Positions 33,433-43,788 of a stretch of DNA of 64,000 nucleotides are shown one piece after another. The DNA lies in assembly GCF_000425585.1 (NCBI RefSeq), contig NZ_AUDS01000014.1, positions 124,001 through 188,000 of the forward strand. Direction: 5' to 3'. Source of the stretch: Terrimonas ferruginea DSM 30193. Lineage in GTDB: Bacteria > Bacteroidota > Bacteroidia > Chitinophagales > Chitinophagaceae. The notes beneath the pieces are model-generated. The model saw only the letters and a program-made list of their open reading frames with translations, made no database searches and was not told the origin of the DNA. A program made the translations under genes and the position numbers. The stretch's first letter is position 1; each line of letters starts with the position of its first letter.

Positions 33433-36222
33433 TTAACGCGGAATAATGCTCACCGGCAATACAAACTCATAAGACACGGCCTTCCGGGGTTCGTAGAAAT
33501 CTGTATCCAACAGATAACTCACCCGGAAGCCGAAGGTCAATGAATATTGATTCCACCATTTCGTGTCGAAATAAATTTCTCCCCCCGTGCTTCGCTGATC
33601 AACCGTGAATTGTTTATCGCGTGAGTACACACGTGTAAGATCGTAGAAAGCATTCGCCCGGATGCGTTGTATGTAAGCGATGTTGGCAAATCCCCAGTCA
33701 GGATACCACAACGGAAAATGATAGTTAGCCGATGCACGCCACATACGTGCAGCATAGATCGCATTGTACCCTCTTGAATAAGGAAAACGGCTGCTGAATA
33801 AAGCATTTACCGTATCGGATTCCTGGAAGGCGCCTGTGAACACCAGGCTGTGCGAGTAAGCAGCACCGGGCAGGTACACCGCCGCACCAAACAAGGATTG
33901 CCAGCTTTTATAATTGGTGATGGCATGACGGTAGTTGGCATTGACATTATAACCCAGCCGCGGAAAAATATGCTGACGCGCCATTTCCGTTTGCTGCCCC
34001 CACGAAAAGAAATGATGCAGGTAGGAGAATTGAAAATTATCAAACCTGTCTTTGTTTGCGCCCTTGTTATAATCCGATCTGTAAAAATAGTTACTGCCGA
34101 TATTGAACTGCCGGACCGTTTTGCCTTTGGCCCATGTCAGCGGCACATTCAATCCCACGCGCAGATCAACCTGGTCCCAGTTTCTCGATAAGGTATCCGA
34201 ATAACGAACCGAGCGGTCAAACGTATATTGCGCGCCGGCGCTCAGGTAAGGAAAGAATGCACCATAAACAAAACTTGCACCGGCTGCATGCGTTTTGTCA
34301 TTTTCATTGTACTGATAATAAATCTCCGTTTCCGTAGTGTTGAGAATATTATTTCCATACAAAGAATAAGTCAGCAACGGGTCTTCGTAATAAGGACGCC
34401 AGCTATGAAAATTGAACAGTCGTGTAGACTTGCGGTATTTTTTATCGGGGAAAAAACGCGTTGGCAACTGGCCAAGTAATCCTGCCAGTGTATCGGCCGG
34501 TTGTGATTTGCCTTCGGCAAAAATGCGGTCGCTTACTTCCACCCAGGCCAGCCGGCTGCTGTCGGTCTGCAACAACTGGTAACCATCTGCGGTAAAAGTG
34601 GACCATACAAATTTTCCTTTATCCGCATTCACCTGGTAACTGCCCAATGGCGAACGAAGTACACGGAATATTTTACGGTCGGCAAAACGGTAGGCATATA
34701 CCTGATCGCTGCCTTCATAAGAGGCCGTATAATATACTGCGGTATCCGTTACCCATGGATTGCCTATTGCATGATAGGAAGGTGATGTCAGCCGCACAAT
34801 ACTCCCCGCATTGATATCTGCTTCAGCCAATGCCATCCGTCCGTCACGCAGCCGCACAGCCGTGATCACCCGGTCATTGCCCGCAAACTTCGGATCGGAA
34901 AATACATTGATCTCGTCCGATGTGATTTCTTTCAGCACTTTGCCATCGCCGGCATCAAGCACGTGCAATGCCGAACGACCACCGGGATCCTGCTGCACCG
35001 CTACAATGCGATCACCTTCCGGCGAGATATCAGGAACAAAGTATTTGGTACGATGACGAAGGGTGCGTTCTTTTTTGGCTTTTATGTCCCATATTTTGAT
35101 CACACTGTAATCGCGCCAGCGCCAGCGTGGATCCGATTCATAAGCGGCATACACTACTTTGCCGTTGCGACAAGCATATTGATCGTCGAGCGCAATGTCG
35201 CGCACACGCAGGCGGTGAATACCCGATGCGTCCTTCAGCATAAAAGCCGGACGTTTGTTATAAGATGTGCGGAGAAATAAGACCGAGTCCTGCCCGATCA
35301 TAAATGGAAAGCGGTCGTTGTTTACCACGCGCCCGTCCTGTTTCACCACTGCTGTCGCTTCGGTTGCGGGTGCGGGTGGTAATTTTTCTTTGAAATGCTG
35401 AAAAGCATTATTGTAAAAATCAGCATACTTTAACCCTGTATATTTTTTTACCGCGCGTTGGAAGGGATAGAACAAGCCTTTGTAGGCGCTGGCATCTCTG
35501 GTAACGTTTGCCCATACATCTGATCCATATTTTTCACGTCCGTATTGCACCAGTAAATAACCCAGGTTGTAATGGGTGGGAACATAATCTTTCAGTGAAC
35601 CATTGCGCAGCTTCATCCAACTGTATTTTTTATCCGCTTTCCACAATGCAGGATAGGCATTGAGAAAAAGGGGTAAACGGCCTCTGCCCTGGCGGGAAAG
35701 CCGTGTTTCATTGTACACTGCATCGCCTTCAAAGAACCAGTCAGGCACTGCCGCACTGATGGCTACGGAATAACCTTCTTCGCCAAATACACCTCTGGCC
35801 ACACGGCTCAATCCGTTGTTGAAATTATTGAACTGTTCCACGTGGCGGTATTCGTGCAGTGACAACTGATCTGTCCAGGGAATGCTGCCCTGATCGAAAT
35901 TGTCACGCTCTGGTGTAAGATAGAATTCACTGCGGTAAGGTCCCAATCCTACATACCCATTTGCAATCACCGTATTGTTTTGCAGCACGATGTTGATGCG
36001 CCGCATTTGTGAGCCCAACGCGTAAGGTTGCTTCGCTGCAAGATGGTGCACGATCCCTGCCACCCGTACGGCCTGGCTATCGAGTCCTTCGGGATAAATG
36101 ATCCGTGCCGTGTCGGTCTCTATCTGCCGCCACTTTACGGAAGATGGGGTTCCGCCGAATTGCTGGGCGCAAAGTTGAGTGGTCAGTAAACAACAAAAAG
36201 CAGCAAATAGAAAGCAGCGCAT
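33433..36222 (-). CDS. secreted gluzincin-like peptidase with propeller and barrel
   Basis: 929 residues with signal peptide (MRCFLFAAFCCLLTTQLCAQ). Residues 25-250 look like a peptidase MA-type gluzincin: HEYRH (H123, E124, H127) is the HExxH zinc motif, and PDWFFEGDAVYNE carries the likely third ligand Glu. The middle (about 290-590) has PD40/TolB-like propeller repeats (FVPDISPEGDRIVAV). The C-terminal 300 residues alternate in outer-membrane-barrel style and end in VSIIPR. This suggests a protease held at the outer membrane by its own barrel. Target unknown. Proteolytic activity is inferred from the motif. Confidence 0.8.
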   Translation of the reverse strand: MRCFLFAAFCCLLTTQLCAQQFGGTPSSVKWRQIETDTARIIYPEGLDSQAVRVAGIVHHLAAKQPYALGSQMRRINIVLQNNTVIANGYVGLGPYRSEFYLTPERDNFDQGSIPWTDQLSLHEYRHVEQFNNFNNGLSRVARGVFGEEGYSVAISAAVPDWFFEGDAVYNETRLSRQGRGRLPLFLNAYPALWKADKKYSWMKLRNGSLKDYVPTHYNLGYLLVQYGREKYGSDVWANVTRDASAYKGLFYPFQRAVKKYTGLKYADFYNNAFQHFKEKLPPAPATEATAVVKQDGRVVNNDRFPFMIGQDSVLFLRTSYNKRPAFMLKDASGIHRLRVRDIALDDQYACRNGKVVYAAYESDPRWRWRDYSVIKIWDIKAKKERTLRHRTKYFVPDISPEGDRIVAVQQDPGGRSALHVLDAGDGKVLKEITSDEINVFSDPKFAGNDRVITAVRLRDGRMALAEADINAGSIVRLTSPSYHAIGNPWVTDTAVYYTASYEGSDQVYAYRFADRKIFRVLRSPLGSYQVNADKGKFVWSTFTADGYQLLQTDSSRLAWVEVSDRIFAEGKSQPADTLAGLLGQLPTRFFPDKKYRKSTRLFNFHSWRPYYEDPLLTYSLYGNNILNTTETEIYYQYNENDKTHAAGASFVYGAFFPYLSAGAQYTFDRSVRYSDTLSRNWDQVDLRVGLNVPLTWAKGKTVRQFNIGSNYFYRSDYNKGANKDRFDNFQFSYLHHFFSWGQQTEMARQHIFPRLGYNVNANYRHAITNYKSWQSLFGAAVYLPGAAYSHSLVFTGAFQESDTVNALFSSRFPYSRGYNAIYAARMWRASANYHFPLWYPDWGFANIAYIQRIRANAFYDLTRVYSRDKQFTVDQRSTGGEIYFDTKWWNQYSLTFGFRVSYLLDTDFYEPRKAVSYEFVLPVSIIPR

Positions 36223-36258
36223 GGTTGGGCTAGTTTTGTTTGAAAGGAAAGATACGGG

Positions 36259-37299
36259 TTACTCTTTGTAGATCGCTACCTGGCGTTGCATTCCTGTAGC
36301 GTCGCGGCGCAGGTAGCCGCGGAACATACCGGGCGTTGAAAAGGGCATTGCAATATTTCCGTCTTTGTCTACGGCGATCAGGCCGCCATCGCCACCAAGC
36401 GCGGGCAATTTTTCATTGATCAATATGTCAGCCGCTTTTTCCAGCGATTCATGGCCGAGTTCCATGCGGTCGCAAACGGATTTGGCGATTACAAGCCGGA
36501 TAAAATATTCGCCCCAGCCCGTGCAACTGATGGCCGCTGTTTTGTTGTCGGCGTAAGTGCCTGCACCGATGAGGGGGCTGTCGCCTATTCTTCCGAATTT
36601 TTTATTGCTCATACCGCCGGTGCTGGTGGCCGCGGCCAGGTTGCCGTTGGCGTCGAGTGCTACTGCCCCCACCGTTCCGAACTTTTCCCCGGGTGCCAGG
36701 ATAGAGGACGTTTTTTTACCGCTGCTGTCTTTGAGCGTTGCCAGCGAATCGCGGCGGCGTTGCTGTTGCCAGCTTTTCCGCCGGTCTTCTACGGAGAAAT
36801 AGGCATTATCGACCTGTTGCAGTCCCTGCAGCCGGGCAAATTCTTCGGCGCCGCGCCCGGCGAGCATCACATGTGGACTTTTTTCCATTACTGCCCGGGC
36901 GGCGGAAATGGGGTTCCGGATGGTGGTCACTCCCGCGACGGCCCCTGCAGCCAGGGTTTTACCGTTCATGATCGAGGCGTCCAGCTCGTGGCGGCCTTCG
37001 GCTGTAAAAACGGCTCCGCGGCCGGCATTAAATGAAGGGTCATCTTCCAATACGCGCACCACCTGCTCAACCGCATCCAGGGCCGAGCCACCACTGTCGA
37101 GAATGCTGTAACCCTTGTCCAGTGCGCGGTTGAGGGCATCCAGCGCTTCCCTTTCCCGAAGCGGGTCCAGCTTGCCCCGCTCCAGCACGCCCGCCCCGCC
37201 GTGAATAACCAGCACTACCCGGGAAACGGGCCTGCCGGTCTTCTGGGCAAGCACATTTACCGACAAAAAACACAGGAAGACGATCCAGGTGAATTTCAT
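36259..37299 (-). CDS. iaaA: isoaspartyl peptidase / L-asparaginase (Ntn hydrolase)
   Basis: 346 residues with an export signal (MKFTWIVFLCFLSVNVLAQ). It matures by autocleavage before a Thr, T209 in FGTVGAVALD, which becomes the catalytic N-terminal residue of the beta subunit. Also visible: VIHGGAGVL, DPSFNAGRGAVFTA, ELDASIMNG, GRIGDSPLIGAG and CTGWGE. It hydrolyses beta-aspartyl dipeptides or asparagine, here probably in the periplasm. Gene name is by family. Confidence 0.92.
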   Translation of the reverse strand: MKFTWIVFLCFLSVNVLAQKTGRPVSRVVLVIHGGAGVLERGKLDPLREREALDALNRALDKGYSILDSGGSALDAVEQVVRVLEDDPSFNAGRGAVFTAEGRHELDASIMNGKTLAAGAVAGVTTIRNPISAARAVMEKSPHVMLAGRGAEEFARLQGLQQVDNAYFSVEDRRKSWQQQRRRDSLATLKDSSGKKTSSILAPGEKFGTVGAVALDANGNLAAATSTGGMSNKKFGRIGDSPLIGAGTYADNKTAAISCTGWGEYFIRLVIAKSVCDRMELGHESLEKAADILINEKLPALGGDGGLIAVDKDGNIAMPFSTPGMFRGYLRRDATGMQRQVAIYKE

Positions 37300-37462
37300 A
37301 AAAACGATTTACGGCAATTTAGCCAATCCGGGCCGTTCCACAGCAACGGCATAATAATTCGTTAAACGGTCTAATTAGTTGGGTATCAAATTTGCCGTTG
37401 GTGGCTATTAAATTATTTTTACAAAATAATCAACCGGTCTGAAGAAATTTAAGAAGATAGTA

Positions 37463-40400
37463 TTGTGGTTCTTTGCAACCCTGCTGATCCTGCTGGCAGC
37501 GGTTTGGATTTTTATCCAGACCCCTTTCGGGCAAAACTGGATCATCAGCAAGGTAACCAGCCGGCTTTCCAGTGATCTCAAGACCCGCATCTCCATTAAA
37601 AAGGTCGATTTCTCTCTTTTCGATAAAATGAACCTGAAAGGCGTACTGATAGAAGACCGTCAGCGCGATACCATCCTCTCCGCCGGCGAAGTAACGGTGC
37701 GCATCACCGACTGGTTCTTTCTCAAAAAAAATGTTGAACTGAAATATATCGGGCTGAAAGACGCCGTGATCAAAATGCAACGCAGCGAAGACTCCGTTTG
37801 GCGCCATCAGTTTATCATCGATTATTTCTCTACGCCTTCTTCCACAAAAAAGAAAGAAGGTGGCATCGTTCTTACCCTCAATGAAATTCAACTCGACAAT
37901 GTCCGCTTCCGGCAGCAGGATGCCTGGCTGGGAAAAGACATGTTTGTCTACCTGCACAGTTTAAAACTGAAAGCCAGACAGGTTGATTTTTCCAGGCGCC
38001 TGATCCGGTTGGAAGATCTGAACATCAACAGCCCGCTGATCGCGCTTTCCAATTACAAAGCGAAAAAGCCACCCGTTCCGCAAGAAGCCGTCGTGGTCAA
38101 TGATTCCGTTGCCTGGAATCCGCTCAACTGGGTAGTGCAGGCCGACAGACTGGACATCCGCAACGGTACATTTAAAAATGACAACTACGATGCGCCCTAT
38201 GCAGAAGAAGGTTTTGACGGAAGGCACATTGATTTTTCCAGCATCAATACCAGTCTCCGCAATATCCGTTGGGAAAAAGACACCATTACCGGCGGTGTGG
38301 AACTTTCCACTAAAGAAAAAAGCGGTTTCGAAGTAAAACGGCTGACGGCAAAGATGAAAGTGACACCGCGCGAAATGGCTTTCAATGACCTGGAAATATT
38401 AACGCCGCGCAGTACCATCCGTCATTCGTTCCGCATGAGCTTCACCGACTTTTCGGAGATGGGTGACTTTATCAACAAAGTGCGGATGCAGGCCGACTTC
38501 ACCGATACTTATCTCGATAGTGACGACATCGCTTTTTTTGCGCCATCGCTCAAAACCTGGAAGAAGAAGATCAATCTGCGGGGGCGCTTTGCGGGTACGG
38601 TGGCGGATATGGCGGCCCGCGACGTATTGATACAGGCGGGAGAACATACCATGCTCTCCGGCGACATCAGTATGGCCGGTCTGCCCGACATCAACCGCAC
38701 CTTTATCGACTTTAAAGCAAATGATTTCCGTACTACCTACGGCGATGTAGCCGTATGGGTGCCGGCGATCAAAAAAGTAGAAAGCCCTGATCTGCGCAAA
38801 CTGCAGTACGTGCGTTTCAAAGGAAGCTTTACCGGGTTTATCCGCGACTTTGTAACCTACGGGACCATCACGACCAATCTCGGCACTGTAAAAACCGACC
38901 TCAACATGAAGCTGCCTGCGGGGCAGCAGCCTGTTTACTCCGGAACTGTATCGACCGAATATTTCCGTTTGGGCGAATTCATCCGCGAACCGCTGCTTGG
39001 CGCAATCGCCATGGACGGCACCCTGAAAGGAAGTGGCTTCCAGGAAAAAAGACGCATTGCCACACTCGACGGCAAAGTACATTTTGTTGATTTCAACAAC
39101 TACCGCTACCACAACATCACGCTTAATGGCAGCCTGAATAAAAAGGAATTCGACGGCCTCGTGTCCATCGATGATAAAGAAGCGCAACTAACCTTGAACG
39201 GCCTGATCGACTTCAACCAGCAACCGCCGGTATTCAACTTTCTTGCAGATGTAAAACGCGCCAATCTTAAAAACCTGAACCTGCTGGACCAGGATGTGGC
39301 GTTCACTGGTAAATTCAATGTGAACTTTACCGGCAGTAACATCGACAACTTTCTCGGTGATGCGCGGATCACGGATGCCACAATCACACGCGACGGTGTT
39401 CCGCTTCCCTTCGATTCACTGATCGTGTCGTCCTATATTGAAAATGATAAGAAGACCTTGCAGGCGCGTTCCAATGAATTCGATGCGAGGGTAACGGGAG
39501 ATTTTTCGATCCGTGAGCTGCCGGACGCATTCAAACTTTTCCTGAATAAATACTACCCCGCGTATATCAAAGCACCGAAACATATCCTGGAAAAGGAAAG
39601 TTTTGAATTTGACATCACTACCGGTTATATCGAAGATTATATCCGGATTTTTGATAGTACGTTTACCGGTTTCAACAACAGCCACGTAGCAGGCAATCTC
39701 AATACCACTACCAATACGCTGGTGCTGAACGCGGAAGTGCCGCAGTTTAAATACCTGCAATACAATTTTGATGATGTAACGCTTACAGCAAATGGTACGG
39801 CAGATAGTCTGGGACTTTTCGGACGCGCGACCAATATCCGTATCGGAGACAGCCTCAACGTACCGCTCGCTTTGTTCCGTATAAATGCCCACAACGACAC
39901 TTCGCAGGTGCGCATCTTTACCGGCGCCAACCAGGGCATCGACCAGGCGCGTATCAATGCCACAGTGCTCACCTACCAGAATGGTGTACGTATCGAATTT
40001 GAGCCCTCGAATTTTGTCGTAAATGGAAAAACATGGACGATCGATGAAACAGGCGAGCTGGAATTCCGCAACAACGTGCCGGCCAACGGACGATTATTAT
40101 TAAGAGAAAGTGACCAGGAAATAACGATACGAACGCATCCATCAGACGTAGGCACCTGGAACGACGTGACGGTGGAATTGAAAAAAGTAAACCTCGGCGA
40201 TATAGCTCCCCTGATCATGCCGCGTAACCGTCTGGAAGGATTGGCCTCCGGCACGGTGCAGATCGAAGACCCGACCGGCAAACTGCGTATCACTTCCGAT
40301 GATTTCATTGCACAAAGCCTTCGCCTCGACAATGACTCGCTCGGCGATGTAAAGGCCACGGTATTGTATGATGGCGAAACCAAACAACTTTCCATCAAAG

Positions 40401-42301
40401 GCAATACGGTAAATGAACAGAACAGCCTCGCCTTTGACATGAAGCTGTTTCTTGAAAACAAAGAATCGCAACGCAACAATATCATTTCCCTGAAAGCAAA
40501 TACGTTTGAGCTTAAATACCTCGAGCGTTTCCTGGGTACACTATTCTCTGACATCAGCGGTTACATCACCGGCAACTTCGATCTGAAAGGCTCGTTTGAT
40601 CAGCTGCAGATTGCGGGTAAAGGGCAACTGAAAGATGCGGGCCTGCGCGTTAAATTCACGCAATGTTATTATAAAATTGAAGACCGGGAAATAGAACTCA
40701 AACCAACGGAGATCAATCTCGACGGCATCATCCTCCGTGATGTGGTAACGGGAAATCCTGTGTACCTGACCGGTGGCATTCAGCATCAGTCCTTCACTAA
40801 TATGTTCTTCGATCTGAACGTCGGAACGCGCAAACCCGGCACGCTCGACGACGACAACAACCTGCCGATCCAGTTATTGAACACGACGTTCAACGACAAT
40901 AAACAATTTTATGGTAAAGTAAAAGGCACAGGTTCCTTCTCTTTATCGGGGCATCAGTCCGACATGTATATGAAGATCGATGCGGTGGCTTCTACTACGG
41001 ATAGCAGTTCGATCACTATTCCCTCTACGCAAAGCAAGGCATCGGGCATGGCAGATTTCCTGGTGGAAAGAAAATTCGGACGGGAAATGGTGGACAGCAA
41101 CACAGGCAATGGCAATTCCAATGTAGTGTATGATGTGGACGTAACTGCCAACCGTATGGTAACGGTCCGCGTCGTGCTGGATGACCTGACCGGTGATGAA
41201 ATTGAAGGCAAAGGCTCAGGTACGTTGAATATTCACTCCGGTACATCCGAACCGCTTTCTTTGCGTGGCAAATTTGATATCGAGGACGGGAAATATGTTT
41301 ATACGTTCAAATCATTTTTATCCAAACCCTTCCGTATTGTCAAGGGCGGGAGTAGTTCCATCAGCTGGAATGGCGATCCGATGGCGGCTCAGATACAATT
41401 TCAAGCCCAATATGTGGCGGAGAAGGTAAGTTTTGCCCCCCTGGTAACCGGCCTCAACCTCGATCAGGCGATCGGCAGTCAGCGGGAAAATATCATCGTG
41501 GTGGCCCAACTGACAGGGCAGCTATTTAAGCCTGACTTCAAATTCAGCCTGGAGCTGGAACCGAACAGTAATGTCAACAACAACTTTTCCGTAACCAGCG
41601 CATTGGAGCAACTGAGGAAAAATGAAAATGAAATGGTGCGCCAGGTAACGTACCTGATCGTATTCAACAGTTTTGCTCCGCCCGAAAGCAACCAGGCAAG
41701 TTCATCCGGATTCGGCGGAGCGATCAACGAGCTTACTTATAATACCATCAGTAGTATCTCCGGCTTGTTCTTTAATGAAATAAACCGGAAGCTGAACTCA
41801 GAATTGTCCAAAATACTGAAGACGGATAACGTGTCGGTCAACTTCAGCGGCTCGGTGTATAACCGCAACCTGCTGAATCAGCCAAACAACAACTTTAATA
41901 TCAACCAGAGTAATTTCAATGTGAACGTGCCGATCTCGATGTTCAAAGACCGGTTCATCCTTACATTGGGCAGTACGCTGGATGTGCCGTTGCAATCAAG
42001 TATCCAGCAGAACGTGCAGTTTTTGCCGGATGTAACGGCGGAATGGCTGATCAATGAAACAGGTACGATCCGGGCGAGCTTCTTCTATCGCCAGAACCTT
42101 GACTATCTTACCACATCGAGTTCGGGTGCTGCCCGGAACAAAAGATCGGGGGCCAGCATTTCTTACCGCAGGGAATTTGATAATCTCGGGGAATTATTGA
42201 GGGGACGTAAAAGAGCAGCCAGGAAACAGCAGGCCGCGCCACCACCGCCAAAGCAGGATAGTGTGGAAACCGTGCCGCCGGTGAAAGGGACAGGTGAATA
42301 G
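37463..42301 (+). CDS. tamB: TamB-family translocation and assembly module protein
   Basis: About 1612 residues from the TTG at 37463. The frame is open up to 37430, and a CTG at 37439 would add KKFKKIVL, the charged N-terminus usual for this family, so CTG may be the true start. Residues 1-25 are a membrane anchor. The body is a very long repeat-like beta structure. The last 400 residues form the TamB domain (VQIEDPTGKLRI earlier, then FSLSGHQSDMYMKIDA and FKPDFKFSLELEP). TamB bridges inner and outer membrane for barrel assembly or lipid transport. The TAG stop lies within the first two units of a heptad array. Confidence 0.9.
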   Translation: MWFFATLLILLAAVWIFIQTPFGQNWIISKVTSRLSSDLKTRISIKKVDFSLFDKMNLKGVLIEDRQRDTILSAGEVTVRITDWFFLKKNVELKYIGLKDAVIKMQRSEDSVWRHQFIIDYFSTPSSTKKKEGGIVLTLNEIQLDNVRFRQQDAWLGKDMFVYLHSLKLKARQVDFSRRLIRLEDLNINSPLIALSNYKAKKPPVPQEAVVVNDSVAWNPLNWVVQADRLDIRNGTFKNDNYDAPYAEEGFDGRHIDFSSINTSLRNIRWEKDTITGGVELSTKEKSGFEVKRLTAKMKVTPREMAFNDLEILTPRSTIRHSFRMSFTDFSEMGDFINKVRMQADFTDTYLDSDDIAFFAPSLKTWKKKINLRGRFAGTVADMAARDVLIQAGEHTMLSGDISMAGLPDINRTFIDFKANDFRTTYGDVAVWVPAIKKVESPDLRKLQYVRFKGSFTGFIRDFVTYGTITTNLGTVKTDLNMKLPAGQQPVYSGTVSTEYFRLGEFIREPLLGAIAMDGTLKGSGFQEKRRIATLDGKVHFVDFNNYRYHNITLNGSLNKKEFDGLVSIDDKEAQLTLNGLIDFNQQPPVFNFLADVKRANLKNLNLLDQDVAFTGKFNVNFTGSNIDNFLGDARITDATITRDGVPLPFDSLIVSSYIENDKKTLQARSNEFDARVTGDFSIRELPDAFKLFLNKYYPAYIKAPKHILEKESFEFDITTGYIEDYIRIFDSTFTGFNNSHVAGNLNTTTNTLVLNAEVPQFKYLQYNFDDVTLTANGTADSLGLFGRATNIRIGDSLNVPLALFRINAHNDTSQVRIFTGANQGIDQARINATVLTYQNGVRIEFEPSNFVVNGKTWTIDETGELEFRNNVPANGRLLLRESDQEITIRTHPSDVGTWNDVTVELKKVNLGDIAPLIMPRNRLEGLASGTVQIEDPTGKLRITSDDFIAQSLRLDNDSLGDVKATVLYDGETKQLSIKGNTVNEQNSLAFDMKLFLENKESQRNNIISLKANTFELKYLERFLGTLFSDISGYITGNFDLKGSFDQLQIAGKGQLKDAGLRVKFTQCYYKIEDREIELKPTEINLDGIILRDVVTGNPVYLTGGIQHQSFTNMFFDLNVGTRKPGTLDDDNNLPIQLLNTTFNDNKQFYGKVKGTGSFSLSGHQSDMYMKIDAVASTTDSSSITIPSTQSKASGMADFLVERKFGREMVDSNTGNGNSNVVYDVDVTANRMVTVRVVLDDLTGDEIEGKGSGTLNIHSGTSEPLSLRGKFDIEDGKYVYTFKSFLSKPFRIVKGGSSSISWNGDPMAAQIQFQAQYVAEKVSFAPLVTGLNLDQAIGSQRENIIVVAQLTGQLFKPDFKFSLELEPNSNVNNNFSVTSALEQLRKNENEMVRQVTYLIVFNSFAPPESNQASSSGFGGAINELTYNTISSISGLFFNEINRKLNSELSKILKTDNVSVNFSGSVYNRNLLNQPNNNFNINQSNFNVNVPISMFKDRFILTLGSTLDVPLQSSIQQNVQFLPDVTAEWLINETGTIRASFFYRQNLDYLTTSSSGAARNKRSGASISYRREFDNLGELLRGRKRAARKQQAAPPPPKQDSVETVPPVKGTGE

Positions 42302-42420
42302 TGAATGGTGAATGGTCAATAGTGAATGGTGAATAGTGAATAGTTCGCCTTGGTTCGTTTATACACCTTTTACTTACCGGCTGTTTACTTATTACTTACT
42401 ACTTATTACTTACTACTTCC
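42294..42420. repeat. phased heptad array, opposite orientation, plus half palindrome
   Basis: Seven consecutive words GTGAATA, GTGAATG, GTGAATG, GTCAATA, GTGAATG, GTGAATA, GTGAATA (42294-42342). Then come half of the GGTTCGTGTATACACGAACC palindrome (about 42350-42365) and TACTTAT/TACTTAC heptads (42375-42418). Lies between convergent tamB and ribBA and overlaps the tamB stop codon. Confidence 0.9.
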
Positions 42421-42421
42421 C

Positions 42422-43621
42422 CTACAGTTCGTGTCCTAACTTCTCCTTCTTCGTTCTGAGATAACGTTCATTATGTGGATTGGGGCAAACCGCAATTGGT
42501 ACATTTTCCACCACTTCCAGTCCGTAGCCCACCAGTCCTACACGTTTGCGGGGATTATTGCTCATGAGGCGGAGTTTTGTAACGTTGAGGTGACGGAGTA
42601 TCTGTGCTCCGATGCCGTAATCGCGCTGGTCCATCTGGAAGCCGAGGTGAAGATTGGCTTCAACGGTATCCATGCCTTCTTCCTGGAGGCGGTAAGCTTT
42701 CAGTTTGTTGAGCAAACCGATGCCGCGGCCTTCCTGATTCATATAAAGAATGATGCCTTTGCCTTCTTTTTCCACCATTTCCATGGCTTTTTCCAGTTGC
42801 TCCCCGCAATCACAACGCAGGGAACCCAGGATATCACCGGTAAAACAGGAAGAGTGTACCCGGGTAAGTACCGGTTCGTCTTTTTCCCATTCCCCTTTGA
42901 TCATGGCCAGGTGTTCGTTATTGGAATGTTTGTCTTTAAAGGCTACGAGTTTGAAATTTCCGTGTTTGGTGGGCATCTCTACCCGTACGATTTCCTCTAT
43001 CAGCGAGTCGCGTTTGATGCGGTACTCAATGAGGTCTTTTATGGAAATGATCTTGAAATCGAACTTTTTAGCTACTTCCAGCAGTTCGGGCAGCCGGGCC
43101 ATGGAGCCGTCGTCGTTCATGATTTCCACCAGTACGCCGCCATAAGGTGCGGGAAAACCGGCGAGTCGCGCCAGGTCTACGGAAGCCTCGGTATGTCCGG
43201 CGCGGCGGAGTACGCCGCCTTTTTTGGCCCGGAGCGGAAAAATATGGCCGGGACGGCCCAGTTCCAGCGGGTTGATAAAGGGATCGATCAGGGCGTGAAT
43301 GGTTTTTGACCGGTCATGTGCAGAAATACCGGTTGTACAGCCATGTCCCAGCAGGTCCACCGACACGGTGAAGGCCGTTTCGTGGAGGGCGGTGTTGTTG
43401 CTGACCATCAGGTCGAGCCCGAGCTCATCACAGTGTTCTTCCGGAAGCGGTACGCAGATCAGGCCCCGCCCGTGTTTGCTCATAAAATTGACGATTTCCG
43501 GGGTAATGGCAGCGGCGGCACAGATGAAGTCGCCTTCATTTTCCCGGTCCTCGTCATCAACCACGATAATAATCTTTCCGTCACGGATATCCTGGATAGC
43601 ACTTTCGATTGAGTGGAACAT
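42422..43621 (-). CDS. ribBA: bifunctional DHBP synthase / GTP cyclohydrolase II
   Basis: I chose ATG 43621 ([15 protein letters not shown]), matching the family start. 399 residues. The N-terminal RibB half makes the four-carbon unit of riboflavin ([37 protein letters not shown]). The C-terminal RibA half opens GTP ([21 protein letters not shown] with the three zinc cysteines, [24 protein letters not shown]). Both active sites look complete. No FMN riboswitch is seen upstream; a -7 box lies 16 nt before the start. Confidence 0.97.
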   Translation of the reverse strand: MFHSIESAIQDIRDGKIIIVVDDEDRENEGDFICAAAAITPEIVNFMSKHGRGLICVPLPEEHCDELGLDLMVSNNTALHETAFTVSVDLLGHGCTTGISAHDRSKTIHALIDPFINPLELGRPGHIFPLRAKKGGVLRRAGHTEASVDLARLAGFPAPYGGVLVEIMNDDGSMARLPELLEVAKKFDFKIISIKDLIEYRIKRDSLIEEIVRVEMPTKHGNFKLVAFKDKHSNNEHLAMIKGEWEKDEPVLTRVHSSCFTGDILGSLRCDCGEQLEKAMEMVEKEGKGIILYMNQEGRGIGLLNKLKAYRLQEEGMDTVEANLHLGFQMDQRDYGIGAQILRHLNVTKLRLMSNNPRKRVGLVGYGLEVVENVPIAVCPNPHNERYLRTKKEKLGHEL

Positions 43622-43636
43622 ACTGTACAATTTATA

Positions 43637-43644
43637 CAAAGGTA
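43637..43644 (-). promoter_or_regulatory. -7 promoter element of ribBA
   Basis: On the minus strand TACCTTTG (43644 to 43637), an exact TAnnTTTG match, 15 nt upstream of the start codon. The -33 element is not evident. Confidence 0.5.
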
Positions 43645-43788
43645 GGAACAAAAAAAAGTCTGTAAAGTTTACGGGCCGGAAAGCCCTGTCCCTGGTGTCA
43701 TTATACTATCATAATTTGTTAATATTTGCTTATATTTAGTTGTAGAATATTCCCTTTCTTTGCAACCAAACATCGTAAACAAATCTTT

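Noticed and set aside
42473-43309. 278-codon frame antisense to ribBA (also long antisense frames in susC and iaaA)
   Set aside because: Shadows of well-supported genes, with no motifs, signal peptides or promoters of their own.
43622-43788. Possible FMN riboswitch upstream of ribBA
   Set aside because: No RFN-type conserved blocks found; the short leader has only a -7 box, and most of the gap belongs to the divergent receptor gene.
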